Shown here piece by piece: positions 33,106 through 46,776 of a stretch of 64,000 nt of DNA (the stretch's first letter is position 1; every line of letters starts with the position of its first letter). The notes under the pieces are model-generated. The model saw only the letters and a program-made list of their open reading frames with translations. It did no database searches and had not been told where the DNA came from. Position numbers and translations under genes: made by a program. This DNA is from Archilochus colubris. Lineage: Eukaryota > Chordata > Aves > Apodiformes > Trochilidae. The stretch spans positions 15,099,660-15,163,659 of the forward strand of contig CM041089.1 in assembly GCA_023079485.1 (NCBI GenBank), written 5' to 3'.

Positions 33106-36100
33106 TGGGCACAATTAACTTGTTTGTCTGTATAAGTCAGCTCACTAATAAGCCATTTCTCTGAAACCAGGATGAAATATCAGTGGTGTAACTGTCTAGC
33201 ACTTTGGTCTGTGGTATTTGTGCTCAACTACGGATTAAAGTATCTAGGGGTATAAAACCAGAAAAAACAGCATCATCATACAACATGTAGTGTGGAATTA
33301 GCTGGATCTGCTGCCAGCTGCACAGTATTGTCATGTCAAGTCTAACCCTCTGCCCAGAAGAGCAAGAGCTTGAGCTACATGCTCGCTGTATCACCCAGCT
33401 GTGAGAGCATGAGTGGAATTGAGTGGTGAATTTGTACGTGAGCTGATGGTAACACTATGGACCATCTGTGACCCTCACAGAAATGAATAACTTTTTCAAA
33501 TAAATCCTTTTGGTTGCATTTCAGAAATTTGTTAGCCTGCAAATCAGATGGTGGTACCTACCTTCCTGTCACTTCCCTTCTGTATCAGCAGAGAATTAAG
33601 TGTGGAATTAAACATAGTACTTACAACTTTGTTTTTTACGATGTCTCTGTTAAAAGCCTGCTGTGTCACGTGCAGAGCATAGATAATTTATTTTTTTAAT
33701 GGGTAGATCTGAATGTAGTAAATAGTTTCTGCTGTCAGACATGGACTTCTGGTTCACAGAAGGCTGAAGACAGAAGCTTTGCTAAGTCTGCTGACATTGT
33801 GAGTACTGAGTCACCTTGTGAGATTTTTAATTGTATCATATAAAAATGGGTTATTAAAAGTTAGATTACAGGCAATATAGCTTTCCTTGTAGTAGGAAGT
33901 TTACCAGCAAACAGTGATGACAAATAACAGTGATAGAGCTCCAGAGTTCACTGGGGGATGTGCCCTGCAGGTGTGTGGCTGTATCAGCAGAAGATGCCAA
34001 GAGCTGAACAGAGCATCCGTCTGGTTCCTGCTCACTGCCACTGGGATTCCTACTGGATCATACTCTGGGATACCAGCTTCCCTACTTTGTTTCATTATTA
34101 GTTTTTCTTCCAAGTTCTCTCTTTCTCTGCTACTCCTGTTTTCCATCTTGGTGGTTCTCTCTCTTTCTGCAGAAATGTAATTCACCAGGACACTTGAGGA
34201 AAAGGGGCTCCATTACCAACACTGTCAGCTCGTGGTGCTTCCTGCCCAGTCAGTATGCCCAGGAGCATCTTTAGGGGTTGCTGAACCAGCAGCAAGCAAT
34301 AAAGCAAATCATGAAACAGGTGAAATAAATGCATTCCTGCAGTTTGGTCAGGTAAGTGGAGGTTGCATAACTCCCTTCTCTTTTGTCCTTCCCCTGGTGT
34401 AGAAAATAATACTTTCTGTCACCCCAAGTATGTGAATTGGCAGATTGAGATGTCTTCCCTCACCTCAGGAATAAGGGAAGCCACATGTTTGTGTCATCTG
34501 TATGAGAACCTGATGTTTCCTGCTGTCCAATTCAGAGCACAGAGCACTGAGGTTAATGGTGATCTGACCTTTGGGGTTGATGTCTGACTTTTATATCTCT
34601 CAAGTCCTAAGAGAGGAGGGGGAAAAGAAAAATACTGAACAGCAGGGTAGGTTTAGGATGATGACAGCAAATCTTTTAACAGGTTGAAGGGGAACATGGA
34701 ACCACCATGAAAATGCCAGGCAGGCTCTGGGTTTGTGGGCATCCTGGCACAGGCTGTACACACTGACCTGCCAGAGCTGAACACAGCTTTAGCATCAGCT
34801 TGGGAACATCTGGGTAGCAGATGGGTCACTGTGAGCTGACTTGTACCTTGGATGGGGTGAGTTAACAGGATGGGGGCAAAGGTGTGGACAAATACTGTTT
34901 CCTCACTAAGGAGTGTTGGGGAGTTATGAGGTGTGTTTTTTTTTTAAGAAAAAAAAAAAAAAAAGGCAGAAGGAGCATTCAGTGCTCTGCCCAAGTGGGA
35001 GCTTGCATTGTTTTACTACCCAAAAATTTCTGCAAAATCCATTGCTGTCAGTTCAGTTCTATCGGATGCTATTCCTGTTGAGCCCAGAGAGAAAGAATGA
35101 TGACTTGTTGTGTTTCTGTCTGCCTTGCACAGAGCAGTCTGACCTTTCCCGTGTCTCCTTGGAATGATACAGAAAGGTATTTTAGGTTGATTTGAGGAGG
35201 ATTTGATTGGAAACAGCCAAATAAGAATCAAACTTTTCCTTCTTTTCATGTAAAGGGACATTTCCCTGGGCACCGGAGAATTTCTGAAGAATCGCTTGTG
35301 CTGAGAAGCAGCAGTGTTTCTGCAAGCAGCAGAAGCTTGGGAGTGCTGGTGTCCTTGTAATAGTGCCCAAAAATTAATCCCTGTGAGCTAATTAAGTGTG
35401 TGCTTCCCTACCTCATCTCTACACCACCTGTAGTGTGCAAGCAGTTCTGGGCTTGCAAGGATTGCTGTGGATTCTCAGCAAGATAACTATGAATGTCCTG
35501 TTACTGTCCTTTATTTTTTCCTTACATTTTTCAAATGGGTTTTTTCGGTTGGTTGGGTTTTTTCCCTCATGTATTTGTTGGGCATTGTTTGCTCTGTGTG
35601 TACTTTGAATACTTGGGTACTAACCTGCATGGAGCTTCCCATCATTCAGGGTGTTAATCTGTTGTTCACAATGCATTGGTTTTATTCACTTTTTTATTCA
35701 CTTACACTGCCAGCCACTGTAAAACCCTCCCAGGGTACTCCCCAGAGTATGTATTCCTGTCTTCTTTCAGCTGCAGGTTGGTTTGTTTGTTTCTCTTTGT
35801 CCTTTTTGCCTAGTGCATGCTCTTTAAAATAAGCTCAGAAACCCTATTCATTTGCTCTCCATATTTGTGTGGTTGGCTGCTCTTTTTAGAGAGATGAAAG
35901 TGTGAAGGTTGGGGAGCTGGATAGAACAAGACCTACTGAAAAGGAAAAGCCAAGTCAATTAAGTTTGCATGATATCTGCTAGTATTCTGTTTTCCTGAAT
36001 CCCCCTCCCCATGGAGTAACCTCTTCCTAGGGCAAGGTCATCAGTAAATCTGGGGACTTGCATAATCTCTGCTGCCCCTTCCTAAACTCTTGATTCCACG

Positions 36101-36879
36101 GGTTCAAAGGTTCTGGCAGGTTGTGTGCTTTCACAACAGTAACACTAGATATGTGTTGGATTGTTGGGTTTTCTTGCCTGTTGGAGCTGCTGCTTTTTGC
36201 CACCATCAGTTCTGGGGTATTCATGCTTGAGGTCACCTGCCTGAACACACTACTCCCATGAAGTATTTTAATTAATGCATGGCTGTTTCGGTGGTATTGC
36301 TCCCTACAGGCAGAGAAAATCCGTAACTTCTTCCCAGGCAGCTACATTTGATTTAACTGTCATTTTACTTGGACTCATCCTTGGATGAAATTTAATCAGA
36401 AAGTTCCTGCCACAGAAAGGAGCTTTGGTGCTGTTGGAAGAGTCTTTGTTGTAGGCACAGGTTATGTCAGTGCTGAAACAGGGACGAGACCAGTTCAAGT
36501 TTTCTCAGGAATTGTTTTAGCTTAACAAGCAAAGTTCATGGTTCTGATAGTCCATTTCATTCAAGTGTGGAGCCATCACTGAGTCCAACCAACCATGGAT
36601 TTTTCCACTGTTGCTCTATAATGTTCATCAGAGGTCAGTTTTAGTTCCTAATTAGATTTGTAGCCTTTTCTGCTCCAATTACTGTTTGGCTGTGACAATT
36701 TCAGTCAGCAAGGCTGATCTGGTGCCAGCCTTATACACAGTGCAGCAGCAACCCTCAGCACACGGGGTTTTCCTAAGGAAGGGAAGTGCCAGGGGAATGG
36801 GAAAACTCAGCAAGAGACGGGAGCTCTTGCAGGAGTGGCTGGTGGGGCCCAGGCATTAGCAGAGCATCTATGATCCACC
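33106..36879. other. Intergenic downstream of KMT5B
   Basis: No coding exon was recognised. It contains a T11-AAG-A16 near-palindrome at about 34936-34966 and T/G patches near 35531-35566. CHKA, which lies downstream of KMT5B in mammals, was not seen. Confidence 0.5.
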
Positions 36880-37690
36880 CCCACGTCTAGAAAAAGCAGC
36901 CTGGGCACCACTGCTGAGCAGAAGTGCTGTGGCAGCAGGCAAACACTCAGGGTGGCAGCAAGGGCCTGGTGGGGCAGCTCCCACAGCAAGGATGTTGTCA
37001 CCCTCCCAGACAGGGGAACTGCATCACCTCCTCAGCTGTAGAACGTGGCTGGCAGAAAGCTCTGCCCTCTGCACTCAGAACCAGTGTGGCAAGGACAGAG
37101 GATCCATGAAAAGGTGGTGGTTGAGGTCACAGGCTGCAGGGAGTGCCAGAGCCTCTGTGTCAGCTCATGGCAGCAGTGAGGCCAGGATGAGCAGCCCAGC
37201 CTGGTGGCAGAGGTGCAAGAGGAAACAAAAGGGCTGAGAAACATCAGAGAGGCTGTGAAAGCAGTGGACTAATGGAACCATGAGGCAGGAGAAAACCCCA
37301 GATCAAGGAGACCTGGGGTCCTTCCCCTGCCCACTGCAGGCAATGGTTCAGGCTGAAGTGGATGGGGCCAGGTCTCCACTCAGAGCCAGCTGAACCCCTC
37401 CATGCCCACCCCCATGCCCACCCCTCCACCCCTCCATGCCCACCCCTCCTTCCCAGGTGTCTGCACAACATTCTGCTCAATGGACTCTGCAGGTTATAGG
37501 CCATCTACACCAGGGATGCTCCCAAGGGGACCAGAAGGGCACTGCCCCCCATGTCATGAGCATCTCCATGAGTTACAGAAGAGTTGTAGTTGTAGGCAGC
37601 TCCCTTCTTAGGGGACCAGGGGGTCCAATATGCTGCAATTTCTCTCCAGGAAGTCTGCTGCCTCCCTGGGCTCTGGGACATCACTCACAT
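36880..37690 (+). mobile_element. CR1 5' piece with ORF1 (esterase-like region), degraded
   Basis: It encodes the CR1 ORF1 signature RRVVVVGSSLLRGPGGPIC, followed by a degenerate SLLPPWALGH in place of CCLPGA. Upstream, EETKRLRNIREAVKAVD matches the ORF1 helical part. Stops interrupt the frame, and a CCCACCCCTCCATG-type expansion sits inside it. ORF2 and the tail are missing. A 5' CR1 piece without a 3' end is unusual. The left edge is approximate. Confidence 0.7.
37396..37452. repeat. Minisatellite of C/A/T-rich units
   Basis: Short imperfect units built from ccatgcccaccc and cctccacc are repeated about four times inside the CR1 ORF1 remnant. Confidence 0.75.
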
Positions 37691-39524
37691 CCTGTTCTTT
37701 TCGAAGGTGTCTACAGAGGTATTTCTACCTTGCTACAGAAACATTTTACAGAAGCTGTTTTGTTTTTTTTTCCCCAAGCGTGTGAAGAAACCCTAAAGCA
37801 AATAAACTCAAGGTAATACTGTCGTGAAGTACATGTAACAAGCTTGCAAAATATTTCAGGCCATCAAAAGATTAAACCCAAATTGATCAACAGCAGTGCA
37901 GAATATTGTAGGATTACTTTTAAATGTATTTTCACACAGTAACAATCTCCCAATTTTGAACAAACATTTCCATACAGCTGACTACACTAAAACTCCCCTA
38001 AAATCAGTGTAGGGAGGCAGGCATTTTCACAAGTTCATTTCAGGCACCTCATATAATTTGACCAGGTGAAAATAATCCATCTTTAGAGTAAAAGTCTCAA
38101 AGTGAATTTTAAAGCAAAATGCTTGTTGCATTTTACTGTTTCATCTTCCACACCTGTATTACTGGCAGGCTTACCTGTTGTGAGACATCAGCAGCACTCA
38201 GCAAAATGTCCCTGTCTGAGGTGACACCGTGTTCCCTGCTGAGGACAGACCTGACACCTGCCAGCTGGGGTTGTTGGAGCAGGGTTACAGCTCAAGTCAG
38301 ACTTCGTGCTGCTGTGTGGAGTGAGAGCAGCTTTGCACAGAGCACGGGTCCCTCCCAAAGCATCATCCCAGCCTCGGGTGGTCCTGAGAGCCGTGCTGGT
38401 TGGTACCGTGGGGAAAGATTTCCGAAAGTCAAAAAAGTAAAGCTAATGCAGCTTTACTCCGAAGCTGGCTTGTTCCTCTCCTGTCCTTTGTTTCCCGGAC
38501 AAGCAGAGGTTTGAGTGCAGGGTCTGAGCGCAGCTCCCGGCAGGAGGTGGCAGTCCCAGCACAAGGCAGGGATTCATCCCTAGCTCTGCATCCCCGCTCT
38601 CCTTCAGGAACCCAGGCTGGATTAGCTACAGGCTGGGTGGCCATTTATTGCTTTTTACTGTCTGAGATCCCCAGAGTGCATCTGGCTGATACCTGGGAGA
38701 AGAAGAAAACAACCGGGAGGGAGGGAAGGACCCTAATTACCGAGCAGGTCCCGGAAAGGGGAGCCTGGGAGCAACGCGATGCTGAGCGCAGCTGAGCTTC
38801 TGCTTTTAACCCTTCTGCATTCCACCAGGAGGAGATTCCCCCTTCAGCACTTCCCAGCTTCACCCCTGCCTGTCCCATCAGTTTCTGCTGTTTCCATTAC
38901 TTGAATAACTCCTGCCAAGGGCCTGCAGACCCTCTGTGTGTGTTGCATCCCACAAGCACAGGAGGAATGAGGCTTGTGCTGAATGAATCTTCTTCTCATC
39001 TGCTGAGTCTGTAGGACTCCCCTCCTGGTCAGGATACAGCAGTAACCCTTTCTTCAGGAATTCTGTATGGGTTCTTGGGTGTGAGGGTTGTTGGCTGGTC
39101 TTACAGCTCCCAAACTCAAGCAAGAACAAGTTCCCTGCTCCCTATCCTGTTGCTGTGTGGTATTTTAAATCAATGTTTGCTCTGGGGTTGCACTTCTGTG
39201 CTATGTGCCATCAGCAGCTGGAAAATCCTGGACATTTAGCCATTATTTCTTTCTGAAATACTGAACTCTTATGTGTGGTTTACTTGATATTCTCACTCAC
39301 AATGCAAGGTGTTTATTACCTAAACTGATGCTGTAGATTAATTTCTATGAAGTCTTGAAGAAAACTACGGAGAAATATAAATAGCAAAAGATAGAGCTGA
39401 CCTCTCTCTGGCCTTCCTTCTGTGCAGTCTGTTTCACTCTTCTACACTGCCCTGTAGCTTGCCATGGGGATAAGTCTCAGGACTTTTACATATTTTGGGT
39501 TGAGAGCTACTGAGAATGATGCAG
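37691..39524. other. Intergenic, no gene seen
   Basis: The composition is mixed, with a slightly GC-richer patch at 38200-38880. Open frames there have no recognisable domains or splice context. Confidence 0.45.
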
Positions 39525-39745
39525 CAATCACAGAATCACAGAATATTTAGGTTGGAAAAGACCTCCAAGGTCATCCAGTCCAACCTCTGAGAGGCCTGCA
39601 GGCCCTTCTTGAGTACAAAGGGATGATCAGATCACCTCCCAGTTCCTGATGGCCACTGACTCCCAGCTCTCTTCCCACAACAGTTCCCCAGCTCTGTAGC
39701 TCCCCATAGGATTGTTGTGACCCAGATGCCAGACCTGGCACATGG
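39525..39745 (-). mobile_element. CR1 3' part, diverged
   Basis: The + strand starts atcacagaatcacagaatat and ttaggttggaaaagacctcc, the CR1 3' end in reverse. It passes into sequence matching the ORF2 end (ggattgttgtgacccagatg) after an internal deletion. It belongs to a different, older subfamily than the 50-kb copy. Confidence 0.82.
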
Positions 39746-42700
39746 CACATCATCTGCTACGTGTCAAAATGTTCTGTGAAGGAGATGGGATTTACAGTGG
39801 CAAAGAGATGGAGGCACTGGGGCACAGAAACACGATGGGGCTTCCCTAAGGGGAACATGGTAGAGACGTGACAAACTCTGAAATAGTACTGATCTCCTAA
39901 ACAGTGTCTGAAGGCTGGAGGAAAGACCTGGTGCACCTTCTGTGCAGGTTTAAGAATTCTCTAACACTGACTGACAATCCAGTGGGATGGCAGTGGTCAG
40001 AGGTGCAGGAAATCTCAGTTGGCTTTTAAGAGCTCTTTGTGTGTCCTTTGAACTGGGCCCCAGAAACCAAATTCTACCTCAGCAAAAAAAGAGAAGAGAA
40101 CAATACCCAAATCCAATCTGCTCTGAAAGTCTGGCTTGCATTTAGTGCTCCAGCAAGTTAAATTGACTCAAAGAAAGGAAGGTGAGGAGATGGGAAACTG
40201 CCCAACCTAGAGCATACGTAGATGATTTCAATCAGTGAAGTAATTGCCGTAGATACCCTTGGGGTGAGAGCCCTGAGAGCTGAGTTTTCCTGAGCTTTCT
40301 GACAGAAATGTCTCTGCCAGATGAAGCAGACCAAGGGAAGAAGGAGGGACCCTGCGCCTCAGTCACCCAGGTTGCATCTCTGACCTCTGGGTGGGGATGT
40401 CAGTGACCAAGCACTGGGCTGTGCCCTGCGGAGTCCAAGGCACTGGGTACCATTCCCCTCCAGAGATGCAGCAATCTCTGGGGGAAAGGAGCAGTTTTAT
40501 TTGGTGCTTGGGACTTGGACTGCTTGGCTATTTGGTTAGGAAAGGCTACAAGTGATAGGATTTTGTGTTGTCTTGACTTTCTCCACTCTATATTTAATAC
40601 TTCTTTCACACTTGCCTCACATGTCACTTTTTGAAGTGTAGCTTCAATTTTTTCCTGATTTTTTTTGTCTACAAAACAAAACAAAACAGGGATACTACAT
40701 GTCACCACTCTAGGAATGCTGAAATACCTTAGGACAAGGGCTTTTTCTAGTTATATGAACTTTTTATGTATTACCCATCTTGAATTAGGTAGCCAGAACT
40801 CCCACAGTAAGAACAGAACATTAATCAGAAAACCTCTTTCCTCTTTTAGCTTGTAGAAGAGGAAACAGTCAATTCCTACCATTACTTTCTATCTCTTTGA
40901 AATGCTCTTTCTCCCTCTCCCTCACTGCCCCAAACAAACCTGGCAGATCTGTCAAAGGGACACTTGCACCTCTTTTATGTTGTCAAGCAGCTGCAATTAG
41001 TAAGGATCTATTTATGATAATTGGGTTTTGCAGTTCCCTCATTGGTACCTGTGTCTCCTACAGGGCCTGACTGCTGAAGTGCAGCTTCCCAGTGCTTGGC
41101 GGCTGCACCTGAGTGCAGAACAGTGTATGAGGGAGGAACCTTGTGTCTGGAAACCTCCTGTAAAGCCAAGAGTAATGGCTGTGTGTCTCGTGACATTTGC
41201 TGATGGAGTGCATGTCAAATAATATCAAATGATTGCTCTCACAGACTCTTAAGAATCAAGCAAGGCTTTTTTCCTCCCTGCCATCACCAGAATGAAAGCT
41301 TCCACAAAGCTGGTACAGCCCATGCAAGCAGAGAGAGTGAATGACTTTGGTCAAACCCCAGAGATTTGTAAAGCATTTGGGTTTTTTCACAGCCCTGTAC
41401 TGGCAAACCTGTCCCCTTTTACTCCCTGTAAAATGGAAATTATTATTCTGTCACTTTTAATTGTGTGTATTTAAATCATAGCTTTTCTGTGGCAGAGATC
41501 ATCATCTGGGCCACAGATGAGTAGGAAAAGCCTGAAGGGGCTTTAGGCACACAGCAGTATCCATGTGGGGTACATACCCCTGAGCTCAGCAGAGCTTTCC
41601 CCTCTCCAGGGGAATTCACACGGCTATTTACTGTAACTTGCTATTTTTCACCAGCTGGTTCCAATCTTATTGCAGGATCTTCTAAGGCAGCTTCATGACA
41701 AATATTTGAACTGGACTTGGAAATCCTAAAGGAGTAAATGCTAGGGTAGGTGGTGAATATTTCTCACCATAAGAACATGTCTCAGGATTGTCCTGTCTGT
41801 CTCACAGACTCTAAATGTATTTCTATGGCTAAAAATGTCATGACTGGAACTGATGATCTGTCTGATTCCCAGAAAGAGGCATTTCAGCTCCAGCATTTAC
41901 CCTGAAAAATGCTTCCAAGCACGATTCCCTGGATCCCCTTGTTCCACTGGGTAACTCCTCTGCTTTGAGGGTGGGGAAGGGTCTGGGTGGTGGTGGCAGC
42001 AGTGCCACAGGAGGGAGAGGACAGTGTTGCTGTGGTCTGGAGCAGTGTTTGGATCTGCACTGGAGTCTGGAGGTTACAGCTTCTCTGACCACCTCTGTCC
42101 GGGACAGAGCCAGAGACTGGGAAGGGCAGCACGGGAGGACAGGGGGCATGCACCTCCTCCTCTCCAACTGGAACCTGTAAGCACAGGGACTGCTTGGGAG
42201 CATGGGAGCTCTGTGGGTGTCTTGTTTGCTTGAAGAAATGGTTTGAGTTGAGGGGTGGGTTGTTTTTTGGGTTTTTTGTTTTGTTTTGTTTTTTTCCCAG
42301 TGGTGGGAGCAGTTGTCACAAGTGATGGTGAGGGGAATGAAACATCTTGCTCCAGCTGGAGTATTTGCTGCATTGCTGTGAAAGCCTTCTTCCTCCATGG
42401 TCATCTTCAGCTCCTGTACCTTCACCTTCTGACTCCTCTCATAACGTTGCAGAACATTTGTCTGTGCTGGCCCTTTGAGGCTGGAATTTAGTGAAGATGC
42501 TGTCACCTCTTCCCTTTTTAAACTGCCTTTACCACCACACTGAACCCTAAGGCTGCTTCCAACCCCCTCCCACTGACCACAGCTCCAGCACTGGCCCCTG
42601 CATTTCTGTCCTTACCTTCCTGGTGCTGTGTCCTGTGTCCATCTCTGGCCTGAGTGCAGAGCAAGGGCTCAGAGGCAGTTCCTGCAGTCATTGTGGTGAA

Positions 42701-42834
42701 AGTGATCAGACACAACAGGACACCAATTATTCTGACAGTAGCAGCTTCCAGAGGCTTGCTGCTACTTACATATCTATTTAGAGGCTCTTTCCCCAGCTGT
42801 CAATTACATTTGCAGTGACACAACCATAGAAAGC
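39746..42834. other. Intergenic, no gene seen
   Basis: Unique sequence. It has a T/G run at 42255-42297 and a long but low-information minus-strand frame around 41838-42506. No splice-supported exon was recognised. Confidence 0.45.
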
Positions 42835-44172
42835 AGAGGAACATCAGGGGACAAGATGGGATCCACCTGAGGACACTAAAGGAGCTGCAGAAGTGCTCAC
42901 CAAGCCACTCTCCATTATTAACAATCCTGGCAAACTGGGGATGTCCCAGTTGATTGGAAACTAGAAAATGTAAAACCCATCTACAAGAAAGGCCAAAAGG
43001 ATGATCCAGGGAAACCATAGAGCTGTCAGTTTGACCTGGGTGCCAGGAAAGGTTCTGGAGCAGGGCATCTTCAGTACCATCACCTGGTACATCCAAGATA
43101 ACCAAGTGATCAGTTAGCACGGGGTGATGAAAGGCAGGGCCTGTCTGACTGACCTGATCTCCTTCTACAACAAGCTGACTGCCCTGGTGGGTGAGGGAAG
43201 AGCTGGGGACATTGTCTGGATTTTAGTAAAGCTTTGGGCACTGTCTCTCACTGCATTCTTCTTCAGAAACTTATGGCACTTGGCTTGGATAATATCCCCT
43301 GCACTAGATAAAAAATTGGCTGGATGGTCAGGCTGAAAGAGTGAATGGAACTAAATGTGGTGGTGAGCAGTCACAAAGGGTGTCCCCAGGGTTCAGTGGT
43401 GGGGTCTCTTCTCTTTAATCTCTTCATTAATGATTTGGATGAGGGGGTTGAGTGCACCCTCAGTAAATCTGCAGATGACACCAAGATGGGTGCTGTGTGG
43501 ATCTGCTGGAGGGGAGGGAAGCCTTACAGAGGGACCTGGACAGGCTGGACCAATGGGCCAACATTAATTGCATGAGGATTAACGAGGCCAAGTGCCATGT
43601 CTGGCACCTGGGTCAGAACCACCCCCTGGGGAGCTACAGAGCTGGGGAAGTGTGGTGAGAGAGCTGGGGCCTGGGGACATTGGTTGGTGTGACTCAATGT
43701 GAGTCAGCAGTGTGTGCAGGTGGCCAAGAGGGCCAGTGGCATCCTGGCTTGTGTTAGGAACAGTGTGGCCAGCAGGAACAGGGAGGTGATCATCCCTCTG
43801 TACTTAGCTCTGGGGAGGCCACATCTGGTGAGAGGAGACTTGATGGCTCTGAGCAACTGCATCAGGGGAGGTTGGAGAGGAGGGAAAGAGCCTCTGCTCC
43901 CGAGGGATGGGATAGGAGCAGAGGGAATGGATGGAAGCTGTGCCAGGGGAGGGTCAGGCTGGATGTTAGGAAATATATTTTCCCTGAGAGGGTTGCCAAG
44001 CATTGGGATGGCCCAGGACAGTGGTGGAGTCACCATCCCTGGAGGCATTTAAAAGGCATTTGGAGCTGGTCCTTAAGGACAGGGTTTAGTAGTGAGATGG
44101 TGGTGTTTTTGGTCAAAGGTTGGGCTGGATGATCTTGGAGGTCTCTTCCAACCTAAAACATTCTGTGATCCT
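42835..44172 (+). mobile_element. CR1 LINE, ORF2 reverse-transcriptase part through 3' end
   Basis: It begins in ORF2 (gatgggatccacctgagg) and passes the [19 protein letters not shown] block and the polymerase box S-A-D-D (43468-43479). It ends with the 3' UTR gatgatcttggaggtctctt and ccaacctaaaacattctgtg. The tail repeat is worn. It has many stops and an internal deletion after 43820, so it is dead. Confidence 0.92.
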
Positions 44173-46776
44173 GAGGGTTGTGGATTTCAAAATGACTGCT
44201 GCCAAAGTTATTGCCTTTGTGCTGTCCTTTATTATATCAGGAAAAGTTCCAAAAAGTGGTAGCCTGGTTACCACTTAAGGAAGGGCTTGTGGTTTCTTGC
44301 TGATTACTTCTTTTTTTTTTTTATTCCTTCCTTTCTTTCTTTTGGTTTGTTGTTTAATTTGTTGTTTTGCTGGGTTCTTTTAATAGCTAGGAGAGGACTT
44401 CATAGAGCTAACCTTGTTCCAATCAAGCCTCTGCTGCATTTTATCTCAGTACATTTGACACAAAACCAACTACTGACTTGTGCTGTTATTCTTAGTGCTG
44501 CTGTAAACTGAACCACTCTGGGAAAATTTCCAGGGGATAATGGGCAAAATGCTCAGGGACAAGATGAGGAGGACAGCACAAGGTATCTCTTCAGCAGCAG
44601 TGCTGGGAAACCAAGTGGCAGGGAGGCATTAATAATAGTGTCAGCTGAACTACTCTGGGAAATGTTCCAGGGAGCATTGGGCTGAGTTCTGAAGGGCAGA
44701 TTAAGGACACTGCAAGGTACCAGTGCTTACAGCTGTCCTGGGAGACATAACCCAAAAGGGGATAAATTTTAAGTGTGTGGCTTCTTTCAAGTTAGTACCA
44801 TCAGGCACAATCCAGTGCTTGCACACAGCTTGTGTGACAAGCAGCCCCAGTTTATCAGCATCTAGGTCCATGCTGAAGTCCCAGTAAAACAAATAAAGCT
44901 CTGTGTGGCCTTTCCCTGGGCAGAGGGGTTTATTACACCTGAACAGTGTTGCAGTTCACAGGGCAGTAGTTGGAGTCTGGCAATTTCCTTCTCTAGCATT
45001 GCTTTGTCTGCTTTCAGTGAATGTTACCCAAGCCCATCAGGTCAGGGTGATTTTGGAGCCTGGTGGTGATGCTGTCAGGGTCAGCAGTTCATTCTGCAGC
45101 CAAAGTCCTCTCTAGCAGCTCTAAGCATTGGCAAAGCTGTGTAAAGCAGGGAGTGGTTAGTGGGAAGGGGTGAGGCAGTTTTACTCCTATTGTGGATTTG
45201 TCCATTCAAAGGGCAATATCAGAGCCAGCTGAGCATGAGGAAATTCCCAGCTGTGTGGGTCTGGCCTTAGACTCTGCACCTCCACAGCTGAAGAATCACT
45301 CAAGGGCCTCAGAATTAGATGTCAGCTGAAACAAGAAACACTTGAGCTTCAATAGAAATAAATGCCAGATCCACTCTGGGTTTGTAATGGGCTCTGAGCT
45401 AAAGCCATGTGTCACTTCAGAGGAATCTGTTTTGTCATCTCACCACAGTCCTGCTGATCCAAGGAGCTGATCATCTCCAGGTCTTTCTGTCCAGAAGACA
45501 CCTCTGAAGGGGAATTCCTGCTCCCTGCTAAGGCTGGGTATGCAGCAGAGCTTCTCTGTTGACACTGGCAGCTCTCTTCAGGCTTCCTTTTAGATTCTTT
45601 CCAGCTCTTTGCTTGGATGTTTCATTAGTTCAATTGTGTGTCTGAAACTTTAAAGTTCTGTTCAGGTGGTGTCTCTACCAGCTGGCAAGATATTGCCTGG
45701 ATACAGCTGTATCTAAAAGCACAGCAGGAATGTTTAAATTGTGTTCATGATGCATTTTAGATCTCCTAGGATTTTTACTTTAACACTCTTTGCTTGAGTC
45801 TGGACACCTGTGTAACCAAGGAGAAATCTACCAAACAATATAAGCTGCTGCAAGAAGCAAAAACTTCCGTTCAGCTGGAGTTTAATGTGCAGCTTTTTAT
45901 GGGCTTTTTTACTTCTATTTGGATGAAAATCTATGTAGAGAACAGGTTTCTCTTTCAAGGGATGTGATTTCTTTCCCTTGTAGAGGAGCCTGGTTAAAGG
46001 GCAGAGTTCAAATTCTACTAGGAAAAACGTTTGTCTGGATGGCTCTTCTCTCCTGCTGATCCATTCCACAGGGCTGGGGAGGAAAGAAGTTTCCAGCTCT
46101 ACCATGAGAGAATTGTACTAGAGAAAGCAGCCCAGGATCACAGAGCCTAAGGATGATATTTTTCTACAGTACTAATTGCTACATAAACTCAAGGCAGATT
46201 ATTCCCTGACCTCCACGGCAGTGGCACTAGACCAACACCATATGCTCCAGCAAATAATTCCTTCAGGCTTCGTAAATTCCATGCTGTTGTCCTGTTCCTG
46301 TCACCCTGTGTCACTTGTGGCAATGGTGCTTTCAGCTGTTTAACAGGGTGCAGGTGTGGAGCCAAATCCCTGACTGAGAATTCCCAATGCCAGAGCAGTG
46401 CCAGTGGGAAGGGTTCCCTTCTCTGGTTTGGAATTTGCAGAAATCCAGTGCTGCCACTCCAGCTGCAGAACCCATTGCAGTGGAAAATGCAGGTTTGTGG
46501 ACTTTTTAACCAGAGAGAGCAGCACAGTAGCTGACACTACAGACCACCCTTTTACTTGGAAATGTTTTTTGCTGAGATTCAAGCTGAACAGAGCCTCCAA
46601 ACAATTTCTGCCCTTTCTCATCTGCTATTCAGCATAAACCAGCCCTTTTATTACCGAGACACTGTGTGAGAATGTGGCATCTTCACCCAGAACACAAGGA
46701 CAAGTCTCTTTGCAATGGCTCCCACTTATGAGGGGCAGCAAAACCACTGGTCCTGTAGCCAGGTTTGAAGGCTTTG
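44173..46776. other. Intergenic with a divergent tandem duplication
   Basis: No gene was seen. It holds a T-rich tract at 44311-44345 and the duplication at 44505-44760 listed separately. Confidence 0.45.
44505..44760. repeat. Divergent tandem duplication, unit about 137 bp
   Basis: The segment from aactgaaccactctgggaaa (44505) recurs as agctgaactactctgggaaa (44642). In both, fccaggg-type sequence, a gcagcact or gacagc block and aaggta follow in the same order. The copies differ by many substitutions and small gaps, so the event is old. Confidence 0.55.

Noticed and set aside
41838..42506. 222-codon minus-strand open frame
   Set aside because: Low-information composition, K/T/Q runs from a T/G tract, no domain, no splice signals and competing open frames on the + strand.
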